64,000 nucleotides of DNA from Imbricaverruca yamaguchii (GCA_034440575.1 JAOTOL010001641.1:1-64000), one strand, 5' to 3'; positions 23,819 to 35,940 are shown, counted from the first letter of the stretch. The notes: a model not told the origin generated them from the sequence alone. A program made the numbers and translations.

Positions 23819-24668
23819 GCCACTCCAGCAACAATTCGGATTACATTTTTTTATATGTACATTTTGTTCAGCCTTCCGCCTACCTAGCCTCCCTTCAGTT
23901 GAATGCGACTATTGTGTCGAGTCATGAAGGTACAACGCCACACAACCTCCCCCTTCCCCACTCACCTACTTTTGGAATGTCATTTTTCACAATGCTTCAT
24001 AGCGACGACCGCCATTACGCAAATGATGGTAAACAAAGACTAACTTTGGGGACTCAGACACTCATATCAAACTAAGTTGCGACCAGAGTTGCCTGTGTCT
24101 AGCTGAAGTTATTACTGTTAGATACTAGTGAAGTTAAATCTTTTAAGTCACATACTCCTGACTGAAATTAGTATGCAATTGTGGAAGTAACGATTTGTAA
24201 ATGCGATTTACTTCCATTTGATGCACCCCCAAACTCAAAGAACTAAATGCCATTTGCTGAACATTCCATGCCAGTGCATTTCGTAGGCAGTGATTGATGA
24301 TTGTCTGCTTGGCTTCAGTGTGTATTGCTATATAAATAAAGCATATATGAAGGTGGTTTTTACTCCTTTCACAAGTAGTTCGTTTATCAAACAGTTCTCG
24401 AAATGAATATCCAATGTGACTTATGTACATGTTTGCTATGCTTAAGTATTTTGTCGTTTTCGCCATTTAATCAATTTTGACAGACTTAATCCAGAAGGTG
24501 GTAAACATAATTTAAGCTGGCAAAAATACTCACCCCAGGAAATTTACTGAAGCTTATTGATTGCATCATCACCATGGTCGTCACCTCCTGCAGTCAGCAT
24601 GCCTAACCCATATCCTCACAGCAGCAGGTCAGACACGGACCTGCTAATATTGAATTTTTCCCCTCAGG
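23819..24668. other. no recognisable gene
   Basis: AT-rich sequence between two LINEs. The minus-strand frame 24143-24466 has no domain that I recognise. I see no splice sites or repeats that I can support. Confidence 0.4.
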
Positions 24669-25338
24669 GAAGAAGTTCCGTTCCCCCCCCCGATGAGGCA
24701 TCACCTTTCCGTGGAGGGGGGATTGCGTGCCTCAAGGATCCGGCGGCCAGACCACCAGGCGGCCGGGGAGAGGTCAGACTAAGAGTGCCTCACTCGTCCT
24801 TCCATGCATACGCCCCCATTCCAATGCCCATCTCATCCCAATCCATGTCCTTCACCTAGCCCTACAACACTAACTATCCCTACTATGAGCAGGCAGGGCA
24901 ACTTCCCCGGTCCTGCCCACCAGCTCCGTTTTTATCGGGGTAGCCGCGCCCCCTCGGCCCGTCCCCCGGGGTTGACGGAATCCTGGAGGTTGAGGTCCCC
25001 CGTCGCACGGTGCTAGTTGTGACGGGGGACCAACACACCTCTTTGGTCCTGATATCCTGGAGGATCGGGCGGGCCCGTGGGGCCTCACGCGGGTCAAGTG
25101 GCAGGTCGCCTCGGGCTGGGGGCCTGGGTTTCCCAGTGCCTGCCGGCCCGGCCGGCCGGGGTCAAGGGGTGGGCGGCGCTGGATCCTGGTCGGGGTGGTG
25201 AATCTCTCTCTCCCGTCCGTGACAAGGCACCGCCTGCCCCGTATAGCTCCTCGGGCGCCTGGGACCCTCCCGTTCGCGGGACCCCAGTAGGGCCCCTTAG
25301 GAGTGGGGCGCCTGAGGAGCCGAAACCAAGAACAGCGC

Positions 25339-27310
25339 ATGGCATCCAGAACAACAAAAATCATTCCTGGCTCCTCTTATGAGGGCCAGACAAATCGATC
25401 GTCTTCAAACGAGGCATGCCCCCGCATACTCATTTTACGAGCACGTGAAGGCTCTAAGCAGCTAGCGTCCCTATCACCATTTCAACGACGTGACGGGTGT
25501 GACAGATTCGGAGTTATCACCAGTTTTCTGGCTGTGCGTGACGGAGGATTAGAAGTAGAGTTTTCAAGGGGAGAAGATGCGAAGAAAGTGCTCTCAGCTG
25601 CATTTTTAATATGCAGTATGCGAGATGGTAATATCAGTGACCATTCCAATGAGTGCGGAGGCCCACAAGACAAAAACTCGTCCAAGGGCATAATTAACTG
25701 TTTCGACCTGAGAAATGTGTCTGACGCAGAAATATTGGATGGCCTCTCGGAGCTAGGGGTTACAGAGGCTCGTCGTACAAGTACCAGAAAGGGACCGGAG
25801 GTGCGGCCCACCAACAATGTTGTCTTGACCTTCAATACACCCGACCTTCCAGCTACGGTTCTCGTAGGATACATTCGTGTCAAAGTGCGCAGATACATCC
25901 CGAATCCTATGCGATGCTTTCAATATCAGCGTTTCGGGCACACCAAGCATGCATGTCGCAATCGACCCGCATGCGCAAACTGCGCGGCCACTACCCACAC
26001 CGCCGAAAACTGTAGCACCCAGGATCCCTGGTGTCTAAACTGCGGGAGAGGACAATCTCCCCACAATTCTTATGACCGTTCCTGCCCTGTGTACATAAAA
26101 GAAAAGGAGATCCTTTCATTGAAATTTACACACAACATTTCGTTCCGTGAAGTCCGAGACATGTATATTGGCACACATCCTGCAATCTCTTAGGCTGCCA
26201 AGGCAGCAACGCTACCACCGATGAGGAAGCCGCCTACCCATCCGCAGCAGTACGACCAGAGTAGCGCTACTGTGCTGATATGCCAGCTCGTAGCTCTGTT
26301 GCGATCATTTGGAGTCGCATGGCCCACATTATCCCCTATAGCGGCGCCAGGGGTGGCAAATCGCTTTCCTATCACTTCTACAAACCACTCGTTTATAGCT
26401 AGTATTGCAAGCACGGTGTTTGTAGTGCAGAGAGTGATATGGGTATTGTATTATGTTGGTGTACGAATGTTGTTGCGCATCTGCTCCCACTACTGACCAC
26501 AAATCTATCCTTTCTTTGTAAATATCTGTGACCCAGACTGTCCGTAATAGCCACTGCACGTGGAGGGCATGTATTGTTAAATAAATAAATAAATAAATAG
26601 CGACTGGAGAAACCGTGATGGCTGAGGATGAAACACAGGTCGTGGCTCCCAAGCAGGGGTTCCCCCGGAGGATACAGCCACGGCCCCCATCGAGTGTGAT
26701 GGAAACTGGCAGGTAGTACAAAGAAAGAAACGTCAGACTAAACCCACATTATCCTCCCCACCAAAGTCCAGCCAATTACCATCTACAACGACGCTATCCT
26801 CGAAACCACCACATTCCACTGCCCATCCTTCTTCCAACCCTCCCCCAGTCCCCTCACGCACCACCATCACTACCACCTCCAAATCACTTATCCACATCCT
26901 CCCTTCCAGAACCCAACCGCCCTCCCGTGATGCAGGCCTCTACCTCACCATCCACATCTGCATCCGCACCTCCATCGCCTTCACGCAATACCCAGCGACC
27001 AATCCATATATCTGATGCAAGTTTTCACTACCAGGAAGCCGAAAGGCGTGCCCGCGAGGCCAAACGAGCACGACTCGCACAGATGGAGAGAGCCCGGACG
27101 GAAGGACGCCAAGGAAGTGACAAGTCTCTCCCCCCAAGGCCAGCCACCCCATTGCCACGACGGCGCGTGGAGGGACCGGCTCCGTCAGGCAATGAGATGG
27201 GGCCTCCTCCACCCCGGTTGGGGCCCCAGAAGAGGATTGCCGCCGTCGGGTTCCCCACCAGCGAAAGCGTCGCTGCGTTCTCGCCCCAGGACCCAGTCGC
27301 TGGGTCGTAA
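25339..27310 (+). pseudogene. LINE1 ORF1 (Gag-like, CCHC knuckles), broken
   Basis: The N-terminal part (25339-26193) has the conserved block SLSPFQRRDGCDRFG, then KNSSKGIINCFDLRNVS, and NNVVLTFNTPDLP, shared with LINE2. It ends in three zinc knuckles: CFQYQRFGHTKHAC, CANCAATTHTAENC and CLNCG...HNSYDRSC. The second Cys of the first knuckle is replaced by Tyr; LINE2 retains the Cys. The frame stops at 26193 after HPAIS. A Pro/Ser-rich C-terminal part with a charged EAERRAREAKRARLAQMERAR helix resumes at 26927-27310, after a separate retroposon insertion. ORF1 proteins of this group bind element RNA. The product cannot be made intact. Confidence 0.85.
26416..26600 (+). mobile_element. small retroposon-like insertion inside LINE1 ORF1
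   Basis: About 185 bp with no counterpart in LINE2 interrupts ORF1 and ends in TGTTAAATAAATAAATAAATAAATAG. A 3' (AAAT)n tract is typical of another class of non-LTR retroposon, for example CR1-like or a SINE using it. I could not identify a clean target duplication. The 5' limit is approximate. Confidence 0.5.
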
Positions 27311-27499
27311 TCGAAGTGAACCCTCTGAGTTAATAGACTCCGCCCCTGGGTAATAGACTCCCCTCCTAAACGAGGCCTTAATCTCCTACTTCCCCTTCTA
27401 AACGACCATTTATCATGCAACTACCCTTTTATTACAGAAACCAGAACTGTTTATCTGTAAAGTTTCCCGTAGTCTTTTTTAACCTTTAAATCGCCCATC

Positions 27500-28278
27500 A
27501 TGCAAGCCTTCTTACAGTGGAACTGTAGAGGTTTTAGAACTAGTGCCACAGAACTCCAGAGAGTCCTTAATCAACGTTGTCCAGCGGTAGTATGCCAACA
27601 GGAAACTAAGCTTAGACCCGAGCATAAGATATCTATTAAAAGCTACTCTATATTCCGTAAGGATATCCTGTTTGATACCATTGCTCACGGTGGGGTGTTT
27701 CTGGCTCTGCACCATAGCGTTCCCGGTAAAGGGATCGCGTTGGAAACTGACTTGCAGGCGGTGGCTGCGCGTATCCTCCTAAACCGTCGGGCTCTTATTG
27801 TGTGCTCCCTATACCTCCCCCTGGTGTCGTACTGCCAATGAATGATCTGGGGAAGCTCTTGCCCCAGCTCCCGTCTCCACCCCTTTTAGGAGACTTTAAT
27901 TCTCAACACACCATGTGGGGCTGCGTTGATGTTAACCCTCGTGGGCGTCTCCTGGAAAATGTTATTCTACGGACACCTCTTTGCATTTTGAACACTGGCG
28001 CGGGTACCCACATTAGCCTCCCATCAGGTTCTACTTCAGTTTTAGATCTTAGTATCGCAAGCCCGCAGCTGGTGAACAGTTTTGAATGGACCGTTGACGA
28101 GGACCCATTGGGGAGCGACCACTTTCCCATCTGGATCTGGTTACACTGTCAAGGAAGTCCCATATTAGGTCCCCGACCACAACGATGGAACCTTAAAAAA
28201 GCGGATTGGGAAACGTTTGAAGACGATGCACAGCGTGTCTTTGGTTATCACTACAATAAGCCACCAGTCTCAATCTAG
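27500..28278 (+). pseudogene. LINE1 ORF2: APE-type endonuclease
   Basis: ORF2 starts MQAFLQWNCRGF at 27500. Endonuclease motifs are in order: QWNCRG (27515), CQQETKL, HGGVFLALHHSVP, then after a frameshift near 27830 GDFNSQHTMWGC (27888) and GSDHFPIW (28111). This domain nicks the target DNA for target-primed reverse transcription. The catalytic Glu (QET), Asp/Asn (GDFN) and Asp/His (SDH) are all present, so the damage is the frameshift and an in-frame TAG at 28276. A Trp-rich linker (RIPVPWW, 28335) leads into the reverse transcriptase. Confidence 0.88.
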
Positions 28279-28329
28279 ACGTTCACATCTCTCCTCTTAT
28301 AATCTACCACCGAATGTGTCCCTAGAACC

Positions 28330-29866
28330 ATTGGTTCCCCTCGGCGGATACCAGTTCCATGGTGGACACACGAGTGCCGTGATGCCATTCGGACTAGGCG
28401 ACGCGCATTTCGAATTTTCAAACGTGACAGCGCCACCACACATTTAATCAACTTCAAACGTGCTAGGGCTCTCGCGCGCCGTACGATACGAGAGGCAAGG
28501 CGGTCTTCCTGGCGTGAGTATCTAAACTCTTTGAACCAATTTACCCCACATTCTCTGATCTGGTCCCGAATTAAAAGAATCTCCGGTCAATTCAGCACGG
28601 TTCCTCTCCCTGTACTAATCATTGGTGATCGTGAGGTGGTTCACCCATTGGATGTGGCAAATGAATTCGGAACTGCACTTGATGAGAGAAGTCGAACCGG
28701 AACCACTGACAGAAGCTTCCTGCGCTACAAATCCGCCTGCGAAAAGTCGGTGATTGATTTTTATGCGCAACAATATTTTTCATATAACCAACCGTTTACC
28801 GAATCTGAAGTAATGTCGGCCATTTCTTCACTTAAAAGCGCCGCCGAGGGCCCGGATGAGGTGCATAATGAACTGTTGAAGCATTTGCCAGCGGAGGTGA
28901 TCACGTTGCTCTTACGTGCCTTCAACAATTTATGGTAACTTGACCTATTCCCTCCAATGTGGAGGGATGCCACGGTTGTCCCGATACTGAAACCTGGCAA
29001 AACTGGCACTGCCACTTTAGACTACCGACCGATTTCTTTGACGTCTGCTTTGTGCAAGTTATTTGAGAAAACGATATACCCGTCTTTCGTGGTTTCTTGA
29101 AAAGTATGATCTCACGAATTGTCAATGCGGCTTTCGAAAAAAAAACAGAAGTACAATAGACCATATTGTGTCACTAGACACCGAGGTGAGGGTGGCCTTC
29201 CAGAGAAAGCGCCACCTAGGTGCAGTCTTCTTTGACATTCAAAAAGCGTATGACACCACCTGGCGCCACGGAATTCTCCTGAAACTTTTTAAGAAGGGAA
29301 GCCGTGGCCACATGGGCAACTTTTTACAGAACCTTTTGAAAGAACGAAGATTTCGAATACGCATCGGGAAACACCTCTCCCGATGGTTCGTACAAGAAAA
29401 CGGCGTCCCACAGGGAAGCGTACTCGGTGTACCGTTATTCGGCATCATGATAGACGATATAGGTGATTCTATCCCGCCGGCCATGGGACGTTCACTTTTC
29501 GTAGATTATTTTGCTATTTGGACTTACGCCTCAAAAACACCAACCTTGCAAAGACAGCTGCAACTACCAGTTGCAAGCCTGGAAAAGTGGGCGAATAGGA
29601 ATGGATTTTCTTTCTCAGCAACAAAAACTGTCGCCCTCCACTTTTGCCGTCGTCGGTGTTGCCAGGATATGCAAATTAAATTGTATGGTAAGAATTTGCC
29701 TGTCCAGCCCGTCGTGCGATTTTTGGGAGTGGAATTCGACCGACGTCTTACATATAAGCAGCACCTGAAGACCCTGCGTGGAAGGTGTTTTAATGCACTG
29801 AACACATTTAAATGCGTTGCTCGTACTTCTTATGGCGCAGATCGAGATACGCTTATGTTATTATAA
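28330..29866 (+). pseudogene. LINE1 ORF2: reverse transcriptase, mutated
   Basis: Blocks in order are AEGPDEVHNELLKHLP, WRDATVVPILKPGKTG, DYRPISLTSALCKLFEK, CGFRKKNRSTIDHI, FFDIQKAYDT (29227), GVPQGSVLG (29403), then LFVDYFAIW (29495). The family's catalytic box is FVDD; here the second Asp is Tyr (29507-29509), so the polymerase would be dead even if the frame were restored. There is a nonsense TAA at 28936, a frameshift near 29090 and a stop at 29864. The thumb region with SYGADRDTL and the following RSKLDYASF block is intact on either side of that stop. Confidence 0.9.
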
Positions 29867-31252
29867 CGTTCTTTGATACGCTCAAAGCTCGATTACGCCA
29901 GTTTTATCTGTGACGGCACAGCTGCATCCAACAAACGCTCACTGAATACCGTTCATCATGCGGCTATCCGTATAGCAACAGGAGCATTTCGTACCTCACC
30001 ATAGTCAAGTCTTCTAGTCGAGGCGCACGAGCCCCCTCTTTGTCTGCGCAGAGAAAGGCTGGGAATGCTCTACGCCTGCAAGCTTCGCCAGTTCCCCGAT
30101 CACCCCGCTTACTTACATGTTTTCTCGAGACGGTTGTCGACCATTTTCTCCACAGATCGAATGTTGAGTGTTGCTCCGTTCGGTGTGCGCATACGTAAGC
30201 TTTCCAAGAAAGCCAAATTAGACTCCAAGGAATCCGGAAAAATTGAGCACATGGAGACCCCCAATGGGAGTTGGTCGCACCCGAGGTGGATTTTCCCTCG
30301 CTAAGACCAAAAAACTGAAGTCGCTCCAGAAGAGTTCCACTCACTGGCCCTCGAACACATCGAGTCAGTTCATGGATGGGTGACGACGTATACCGATGGT
30401 TCTCGAACGGAGGATGGTGTTGGCGACGCATTTATTTGCGGCTCCGTCACCCGATCATTTTCCTTCCGGAAGCACGCATCTGTGTACTCGTCAGAGCTCG
30501 TCGCCATTTTGAAAGCGCTCTGTTATATTGAAGTGTCAGGGGGTGACCGTCATGTGATTTTCACTGACTCCTTTAGCAGTCTTTTAGCCGTGAACACATT
30601 TTATCCCTCCAACGGACTTGTGCGTGATATCCTAAGGTGTCTCACCGCTGTGCACCGCTTGGGACGGCGAGTTGTTCTGTGTTGGCTTCCTGGCCATGTT
30701 GGAATTGCTTGGAATGAGTTAGCGGACGCTGCGGCGAGGCGAGCAGCGCATGCCGCGTGCACTCGATCGCTACCGCTTCCCGCCACGGATCATTACCGAC
30801 AGATTTCCATCTTTCTCCTCAACAAATGGCAAACAATGTGGGACGCAACCCAAGCGAACAAGCTGAAAGCCATCAAGCCACGTTTGGAACCATGGGGTTC
30901 GTCCAGTCGTATGTTTAGGAAAGAATAGGTGACTTTGTGTCGTCTTCGGATTGGGCACACTTACGCCACACACGGTTACCTGCTGTGCGGTGGCGACAAA
31001 CCCCAGTGCGCCAGATGTCGATCACCACTGACAGTCCACCATGTTCTAATCTCGTGTCCTTTATATGCTGACCAACGCAGACGCTATTTTGGATCTCTCC
31101 GTGTGGCCTCTCTTAGCAGTGTTCTTTCTAACAGCTCTCCCCTTGTCCAATCAGGACAACTGATTGATCTCTTATCCGAAGCGTCGTTTTCAGCTATATA
31201 CACCCGTCACCGATATCAAATCAAATCACGACGTGTATACTTCGTAACAGAT
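29867..31252 (+). pseudogene. LINE1 ORF2: RNase H and C-terminal Cys/His module
   Basis: After AIRIATGAFRTSP and a stop near 30002, the RNase H domain starts at YTDGSRTEDGVG (30389). It keeps all four carboxylates: TDGS, SSELVA, FTDSFSS and NELADAAA. RNase H would degrade the RNA strand of the cDNA hybrid. A stop (30926) separates it from LCRLRIGHTYATHGYLLCGG, CARC, HHVLISCPLY, a C-terminal zinc-binding-like module shared by all LINEs here. The reading ends at 31252. Confidence 0.88.
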
Positions 31253-31318
31253 TAAAAAATGTGTCCGCGTGTTGACGCTGGGTACCGCTTCTAACGGCAC
31301 CACCATGATCATATAAGT

Positions 31319-31377
31319 TATGGGCGCAATATGACCAGAGCAGTCGAAGCGCCCGAAAGCCCAAATAACTAACTAAC
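31319..31377 (+). ncRNA. LINE1 3'-terminal hairpin and tandem tail
   Basis: TGGGCGC pairs with GCGCCC to form the outer stem of a hairpin, followed by GAAAGCCCAAATAACTAACTAAC. The same structure ends LINE2, LINE3 and LINE4 and is the whole content of the mini-retroposons in this window. By analogy with stringent-type LINEs, it is the likely recognition site of the element's reverse transcriptase. Confidence 0.75.
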
Positions 31378-31546
31378 GAAGAAGTTCCATTAATTGATCA
31401 AAAACTGATCAAGGAATGGGATGCCCACATGCTGTTTTATCAATGATGTTGGCTGTGTAGCATATTGCCTGTGTTATCCATGTATGTTCTGGACTTGTGG
31501 TCGGGTGTGCTGTCCTTTCGACTGACCCGATGTTCCGCAGGGCAGC

Positions 31547-31771
31547 ATGTCCGGTCTGACTGTTGTCTCAATGTGCCACAGAACCCCGCGCAGGAGTGGC
31601 CGCGATGTCCCTTCTGACTGTTGTCTCGATGTGCCTCAGAACACCGCCCAGAAGTGGCCGCTATGTCCGTCTGACTATGTGGTCCCGAGGTGCCACAGGA
31701 CAGCTCCACAAGCAGCTGCAATGCCCCGTCTGACTGTGTGGTTTCGATGTGCCACAGGACAGCTCCCATGA
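31547..31771. repeat. ~72-bp minisatellite, about three units
   Basis: The phrase TCTGACTGT(T/G)TG...GATGTGCC(A/T)CAG recurs at about 31555, 31614, 31670 and 31728, with units of 58-73 bp. Both strands stay open through it for lack of stops. I see no coding evidence. Confidence 0.7.
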
Positions 31772-33180
31772 GTCGTGGCACGCGCACCCTCATCACATAA
31801 GCCCCTGAATGACCCGCCCTCCACCCACCATGGCCGAGTGAAATGGCTGGCTTCTTACGTGGCCACCATGCCCGCCTCGGCCGGCCCACCAAGCCTGGGC
31901 AGGAGGAGCAATCGAACGACGCTCCAGTGATGCTCTGTGGTTTCTAAACTTCGAGCGCCAGGTAGGTGGGCGGATTTTGTGGTTAATCTGTTTAACCAAA
32001 ATCAAGATATACCAAAAGGACTGGGCACTGTGCCCAGTTTTTGTGCAGGTTCGCCGTGTCTGGCTTTCATCCTTTAAAAAAATTGGTCAAGTGGTTGAAG
32101 TGGTCGGCTTGCATGGATTTGGCAGACAGTGGGCAGACAGAGTGGTTGTCCTGCGACAACTATGATCAGCTTTTTAACTTTGTGGCATTGTATGCCCATT
32201 CAGCGCCAAACCCTTCCCGGTCGTAAATTATGTGCAGTCGATTTTATACGCTGGGCTTTCTATGTGGTCTTTGATCCCGGTGTGCCTAATCAGCTTCAGC
32301 TTGTGGTGAGACCTCTGCTAGAACCAATACAGCTACTCGTGGTGAAGAAATACCTGGTTTGTTTCAGATAGATAACTGTGTGATGAAGTATCCACAGCTT
32401 GTCTCCACTCCAGCTGTGGTCAAGGTGAGCATTTACCCAACGTTCTCTCCACCTGGTGTGTATTTCCATGGAAGCCTTGCATTTCTCCTGGTCAGGATCC
32501 TCTCAGATATTAATATTTTATATTTGTGCCACGATATACACATAGACGGAAGACTAACGCTTCAGAACCAAAAAAAAAGAATTGTGTGAGTTTGAATACG
32601 GGCGCATAATTATCTTGGTAATTGATGCACCCTTGAGCAACAAATACATATTGTTGGCACATTGCATGTCATTAAAAACATGGTGGCCACTAGCACACCT
32701 GGAGACGAAGTTAGTTTCGTTTCAATGACTGTCCTGGCCTCTGGCTTTGGGTTTGAAAATATCAAAATCTCTTGCCTAGACTTCGGAGTCAGAATCTGAA
32801 CGTTCCGAAATCAGGGCCTAGTTTAGCACGTGTATTTCGGGTGAGGGTCCTCAGTGGTACACAAATGTTTTCATTTTCCGATATAAATTCGTCCATGCCT
32901 ACCAAATCGTTTGTTTTAGTGCTTACTTTGACGCCGTTTTCACCCAATAAGAATACATTTGTGGACCTGCCCTGTCTGAAGCAGATACCCATTGAAACAT
33001 TTGAAGGCCCCCTTGCCTTTCAGATTACATATATAGATGAAGTCTGACGTTACATTTTGAAATTGATCTACTATACAGCATGAAATAACGTACATAGTAC
33101 ACTATAACAATAACGTAATAACATTCTAATGTCCTCCATTATTTTCTTCCGCGTATCCTATTCACGTATCAATTTTGTCT
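31772..33180. other. region with unrecognised short frames
   Basis: Plus-strand frames at 32041-32226, 32359-32589 and 32772-33047 have amino-acid content that could be coding (for example KKLVKWLKWSACMDLADSG), but no family that I recognise and no consistent splice phases. They could be remnants of an old mobile element. I leave them unannotated as genes. Confidence 0.3.
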
Positions 33181-33250
33181 ATGAGTCGTCTTCCTTTTCT
33201 TCCCAGTTATCATCATAATCATCACCATTATCATTATCATCATCATTTAT
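33181..33250. repeat. ATC/ATT microsatellite
   Basis: An imperfect trinucleotide run of ATCATAATCATCACC type spans about 50 bp centred on 33205-33245. The minus-strand reading gives an Asp/Asn-rich tract that is not a gene. Confidence 0.8.
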
Positions 33251-33322
33251 TTTCGAAGCCGGAGGCAACTTGAGCCTGTAAAAGACAACGAAACCACATG
33301 ACATGAACATCTTTCTAGTACA

Positions 33323-33364
33323 TGCGTGGCGTACATGCGCTACAATGCGCATGTACGCCACGCA
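33323..33364. repeat. perfect 18-bp inverted repeat, 6-nt loop
   Basis: The 18 bases from 33323 (TGCGTGGCGTACATGCGC) are exactly complementary to 33347-33364, with loop TACAAT. ACGC/ACGT-rich simple sequence follows. It would fold into a stable hairpin in RNA or a cruciform in DNA. It has no mature-miRNA-like features that I can judge. Confidence 0.85.
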
Positions 33365-34669
33365 CGCACGTACGTATGCACGCACAGAACATACTTGCAT
33401 GAACCTACACTCTGAGCCTATGCTATCCTCTGACATATGCCATCGCATAGCTTCCTGCGCATCCCATGTTGTCTTATGGACGCTGCGTGATCAGTGAAGT
33501 CGTTGCGCCATACAACCCAGATGCATGTTGTCTATCATCGCCCGCACATGCATGACTCCAGACTACTGGCCACTGATAACACTATTCTAATTGGAGAGTG
33601 CTTCAACATTGCGTATGAATGTTCGGCTTTGAACCAATCAAGACCCTTTATTTCGACCTCGACTTCGTGGTATTCGAAAGGTTTGAGCTTCTGCTTGGAG
33701 GCCCAATTTCTGGCTTAGCCACTATTTCTGGTTGCTGGGTGGTATGTCAGACGATTTGTTCATCCCATGCTGTCTTAATGTGGCGTCTGGAAAATTTCGT
33801 GTGCACTTGTAAATACCCACGATCTGCAATCTAGGTGTCGAAAGATATGTGCCATTTTAGTTCAGGGTCTGGCACTGTTTTTAATGATGCTGAAGTAAAA
33901 TGCTATAGTGAACCAACGCAATGACTATCTGGAAGCTTCATAGCCAGCAAATATTGGTCGCTAGTGTCAATTCGAAGTATATCTTAGAGTGGAGTATGTG
34001 TTCTCGTTTAAACTTTTACCATCACCATGTATACAGTCTCTTCGCGGTAAAATGCAGTCTTCAGAAATATGTGGCGACTGTGTAGGTCATTGACCTCTAT
34101 ATATAACTAGACGGCCGACTCACCGCCCGCCGCACGCTCTGCGTCGAGCGAACCGCTCGCTCCCATGCATTTTGTCCCTGGAATGAAATGTCGTAAAATT
34201 GAAAGTTGTGGATATATTTTGATAACAAGCGGTGCAAAATGATGCTGGGTTCATGATGAGCAGGTAGAAACGGGGAAACAACTTGCACAATATTGTAATT
34301 CTTCCTTTGAGGTGTAACTTCTATCATAGTTTCGCCAACCTTGAGCGGTATTCGGCATGTGTACCCCATGTAATTAAGACCCCGGATACTCGATATATAC
34401 CAGCGAAGTAGCGCTTGGAATGTTTGTAGTGGACAGCATATGTGTACTGCGTGTGCACCCTGTAGCCTATCAGGGTCGCTTCAAGGAATTGTCGTAGGAG
34501 AAGGGTATTTGTCTGGGGGCGCCATTTCTTAGGAGGTGCACCATGCGAAAATACCTTAAGGAGTACCTTGGGCCAAAAATTCGTTTAGCAGGGAAGTGGA
34601 ACGTGAACATGAGCACACTGAAGCTTCTGGCTGTAAAATATGAAGGGAGCACTCGAGCCTTTCAGAGGG
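33365..34669. other. no recognisable gene
   Basis: Short frames only. A 25-bp stretch near 34087-34111 (TGACCTCTATATATAACTAG) recurs inverted near 39903-39926, suggesting flanks of an old dispersed element. Confidence 0.4.
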
Positions 34670-35940
34670 GCGCAGGTTCCAAATTCCATGGGGACATGTC
34701 CGTGAATCCGCCGACCATCCCTGAATTAGCACGACCATCCAGCATGGCACGGATTGATGCTCAGGCAGGGGTGTTGCGTTATATACAATCGAGGGGACAA
34801 GTGGCACACCAATGTTGCCCCAGCCAATAATTTCTAGCTTTAACCCGTCCCGTCTCGGGGGGTCTTCAACCGCCTCCTCAGGTTTTTTTTTTAACGGATA
34901 GTGGACGAACGGCGCGCGGTAGCGCGCCCAAATTTGGCATACCTTTTCCCTCATCAATTTGGCATGCTGATTCAAAATTTTGAAGTCAGGTCATCTAGGG
35001 TCAATGAGATAGTCAAGGTCAAGTGAGGTCACCTCCAAAAAAGTTAAACCAGTCGTCACGCTTTAACGGATGCAGATATTTTAATGAAACTTTCAGCGTT
35101 TGTTTATCTTTAGGGATGCAACAAAACGCACGAGTGGAATTTTTGTTTTTTCGTTTTTGACTACATATTAATTTTGCGTGTTTGACAAATTGCAGTTCGA
35201 ATAGAGGATTCTGGCTAAAGTAAACATTTTGTAGTGCAAGTTGACTTCCAACAACGTTTCTCAGTCAGCTTTACCCATTAGAAAAGGAAACTTAAAGCAA
35301 ACTTGAAAACTCAAAATTTTGAATTACAAAAAAAAATATGTATTTGGGGGCCCCAAAAAATTAAAGCCCTGGTCGATTTCACTGTCCCTTTCTCATTCCA
35401 AATACATTTCGTTTTTTCATATACACCAAAATGAACTCCCCAGAGCCAAAAACATAATGTAAGTTATGAAAAGTCGTGAAAATCTGTTGACGTCATTTTG
35501 GGGGGAAATTGTTTTGTGGTGGACTCGCACCCTACTCGTCGAGCGCTTTCCGGTGACACCTCTTTCGTTTCCGTGCGATGCTTTGTTTGGATTTTAGAGT
35601 GGGTTGCTACCCCCCGTCCCGAGACGGGGTGTGAGGATCTGACCGGAAAGGCGGTGCGTGTTAACATGTGACCCTATGGAGTTCGTTCCCCAATCAATTT
35701 GGGCCTGCACGTTGCCTTCATTTATTTTGCCCCCTCCCTTCCCCCGCCGAAATAATTTTCAGAAATCAACATCCGTTCGTTCCGGACTTCCTCTTTAATT
35801 AGTTATTTCTTTCATCCCGAGACCTCTTTCAAGTGTGTAGCCAAGAGGGCAGGCGCGGATCCAGGATTTTTCATGGAATGGGGCATGTCTATAGCCATTG
35901 GATGAGCCCCCAGGGATGCATTTGTAGGGGTGGCGGCTCT
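34670..35940 (+). repeat. dispersed repeat, copy X
   Basis: Two blocks match 38860-39320 in the same orientation and order. One is around GATCAGGC..GGGGTGTT..ATATAC..TCGAGGGG (34750-34815 against 38985-39040). The other starts at CCTATGGA (35672) and runs through AATAATTTTCAGAAATCAACATC and GTAGCCAAGAGGGCAGG to about 35930 (against 39090-39310). Between the blocks copy X has about 800 bp that the other copy lacks. It appears to be a decayed mobile element of unknown class, without protein motifs. Confidence 0.65.

Larger units (their letters stand above)
24683..31377 (+). mobile_element. nearly full-length I-group LINE (LINE1), inactive
   Basis: The element begins with a C-run at 24683 and ends with the conserved 3' hairpin and an AACTAACTAAC tail at 31377, 6695 bp in all. 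It is bounded by a 14-bp target-site duplication GAAGAAGTTCC(G/A)TT at 24669-24682 and 31378-31391, with one mismatch. Order: GC-rich 5' region of about 0.6 kb, ORF1 with CCHC knuckles, then ORF2 with APE-type endonuclease, reverse transcriptase, RNase H and a terminal Cys/His module. RNase H places it with the I group of LINEs; I cannot resolve the clade. Several stops and frameshifts make it non-autonomous now. Confidence 0.93.

Noticed and set aside
32041..33047. A host gene from the three short frames at 32.0-33.0 kb
   Set aside because: Frames do not join by plausible splice sites and no family is recognisable.
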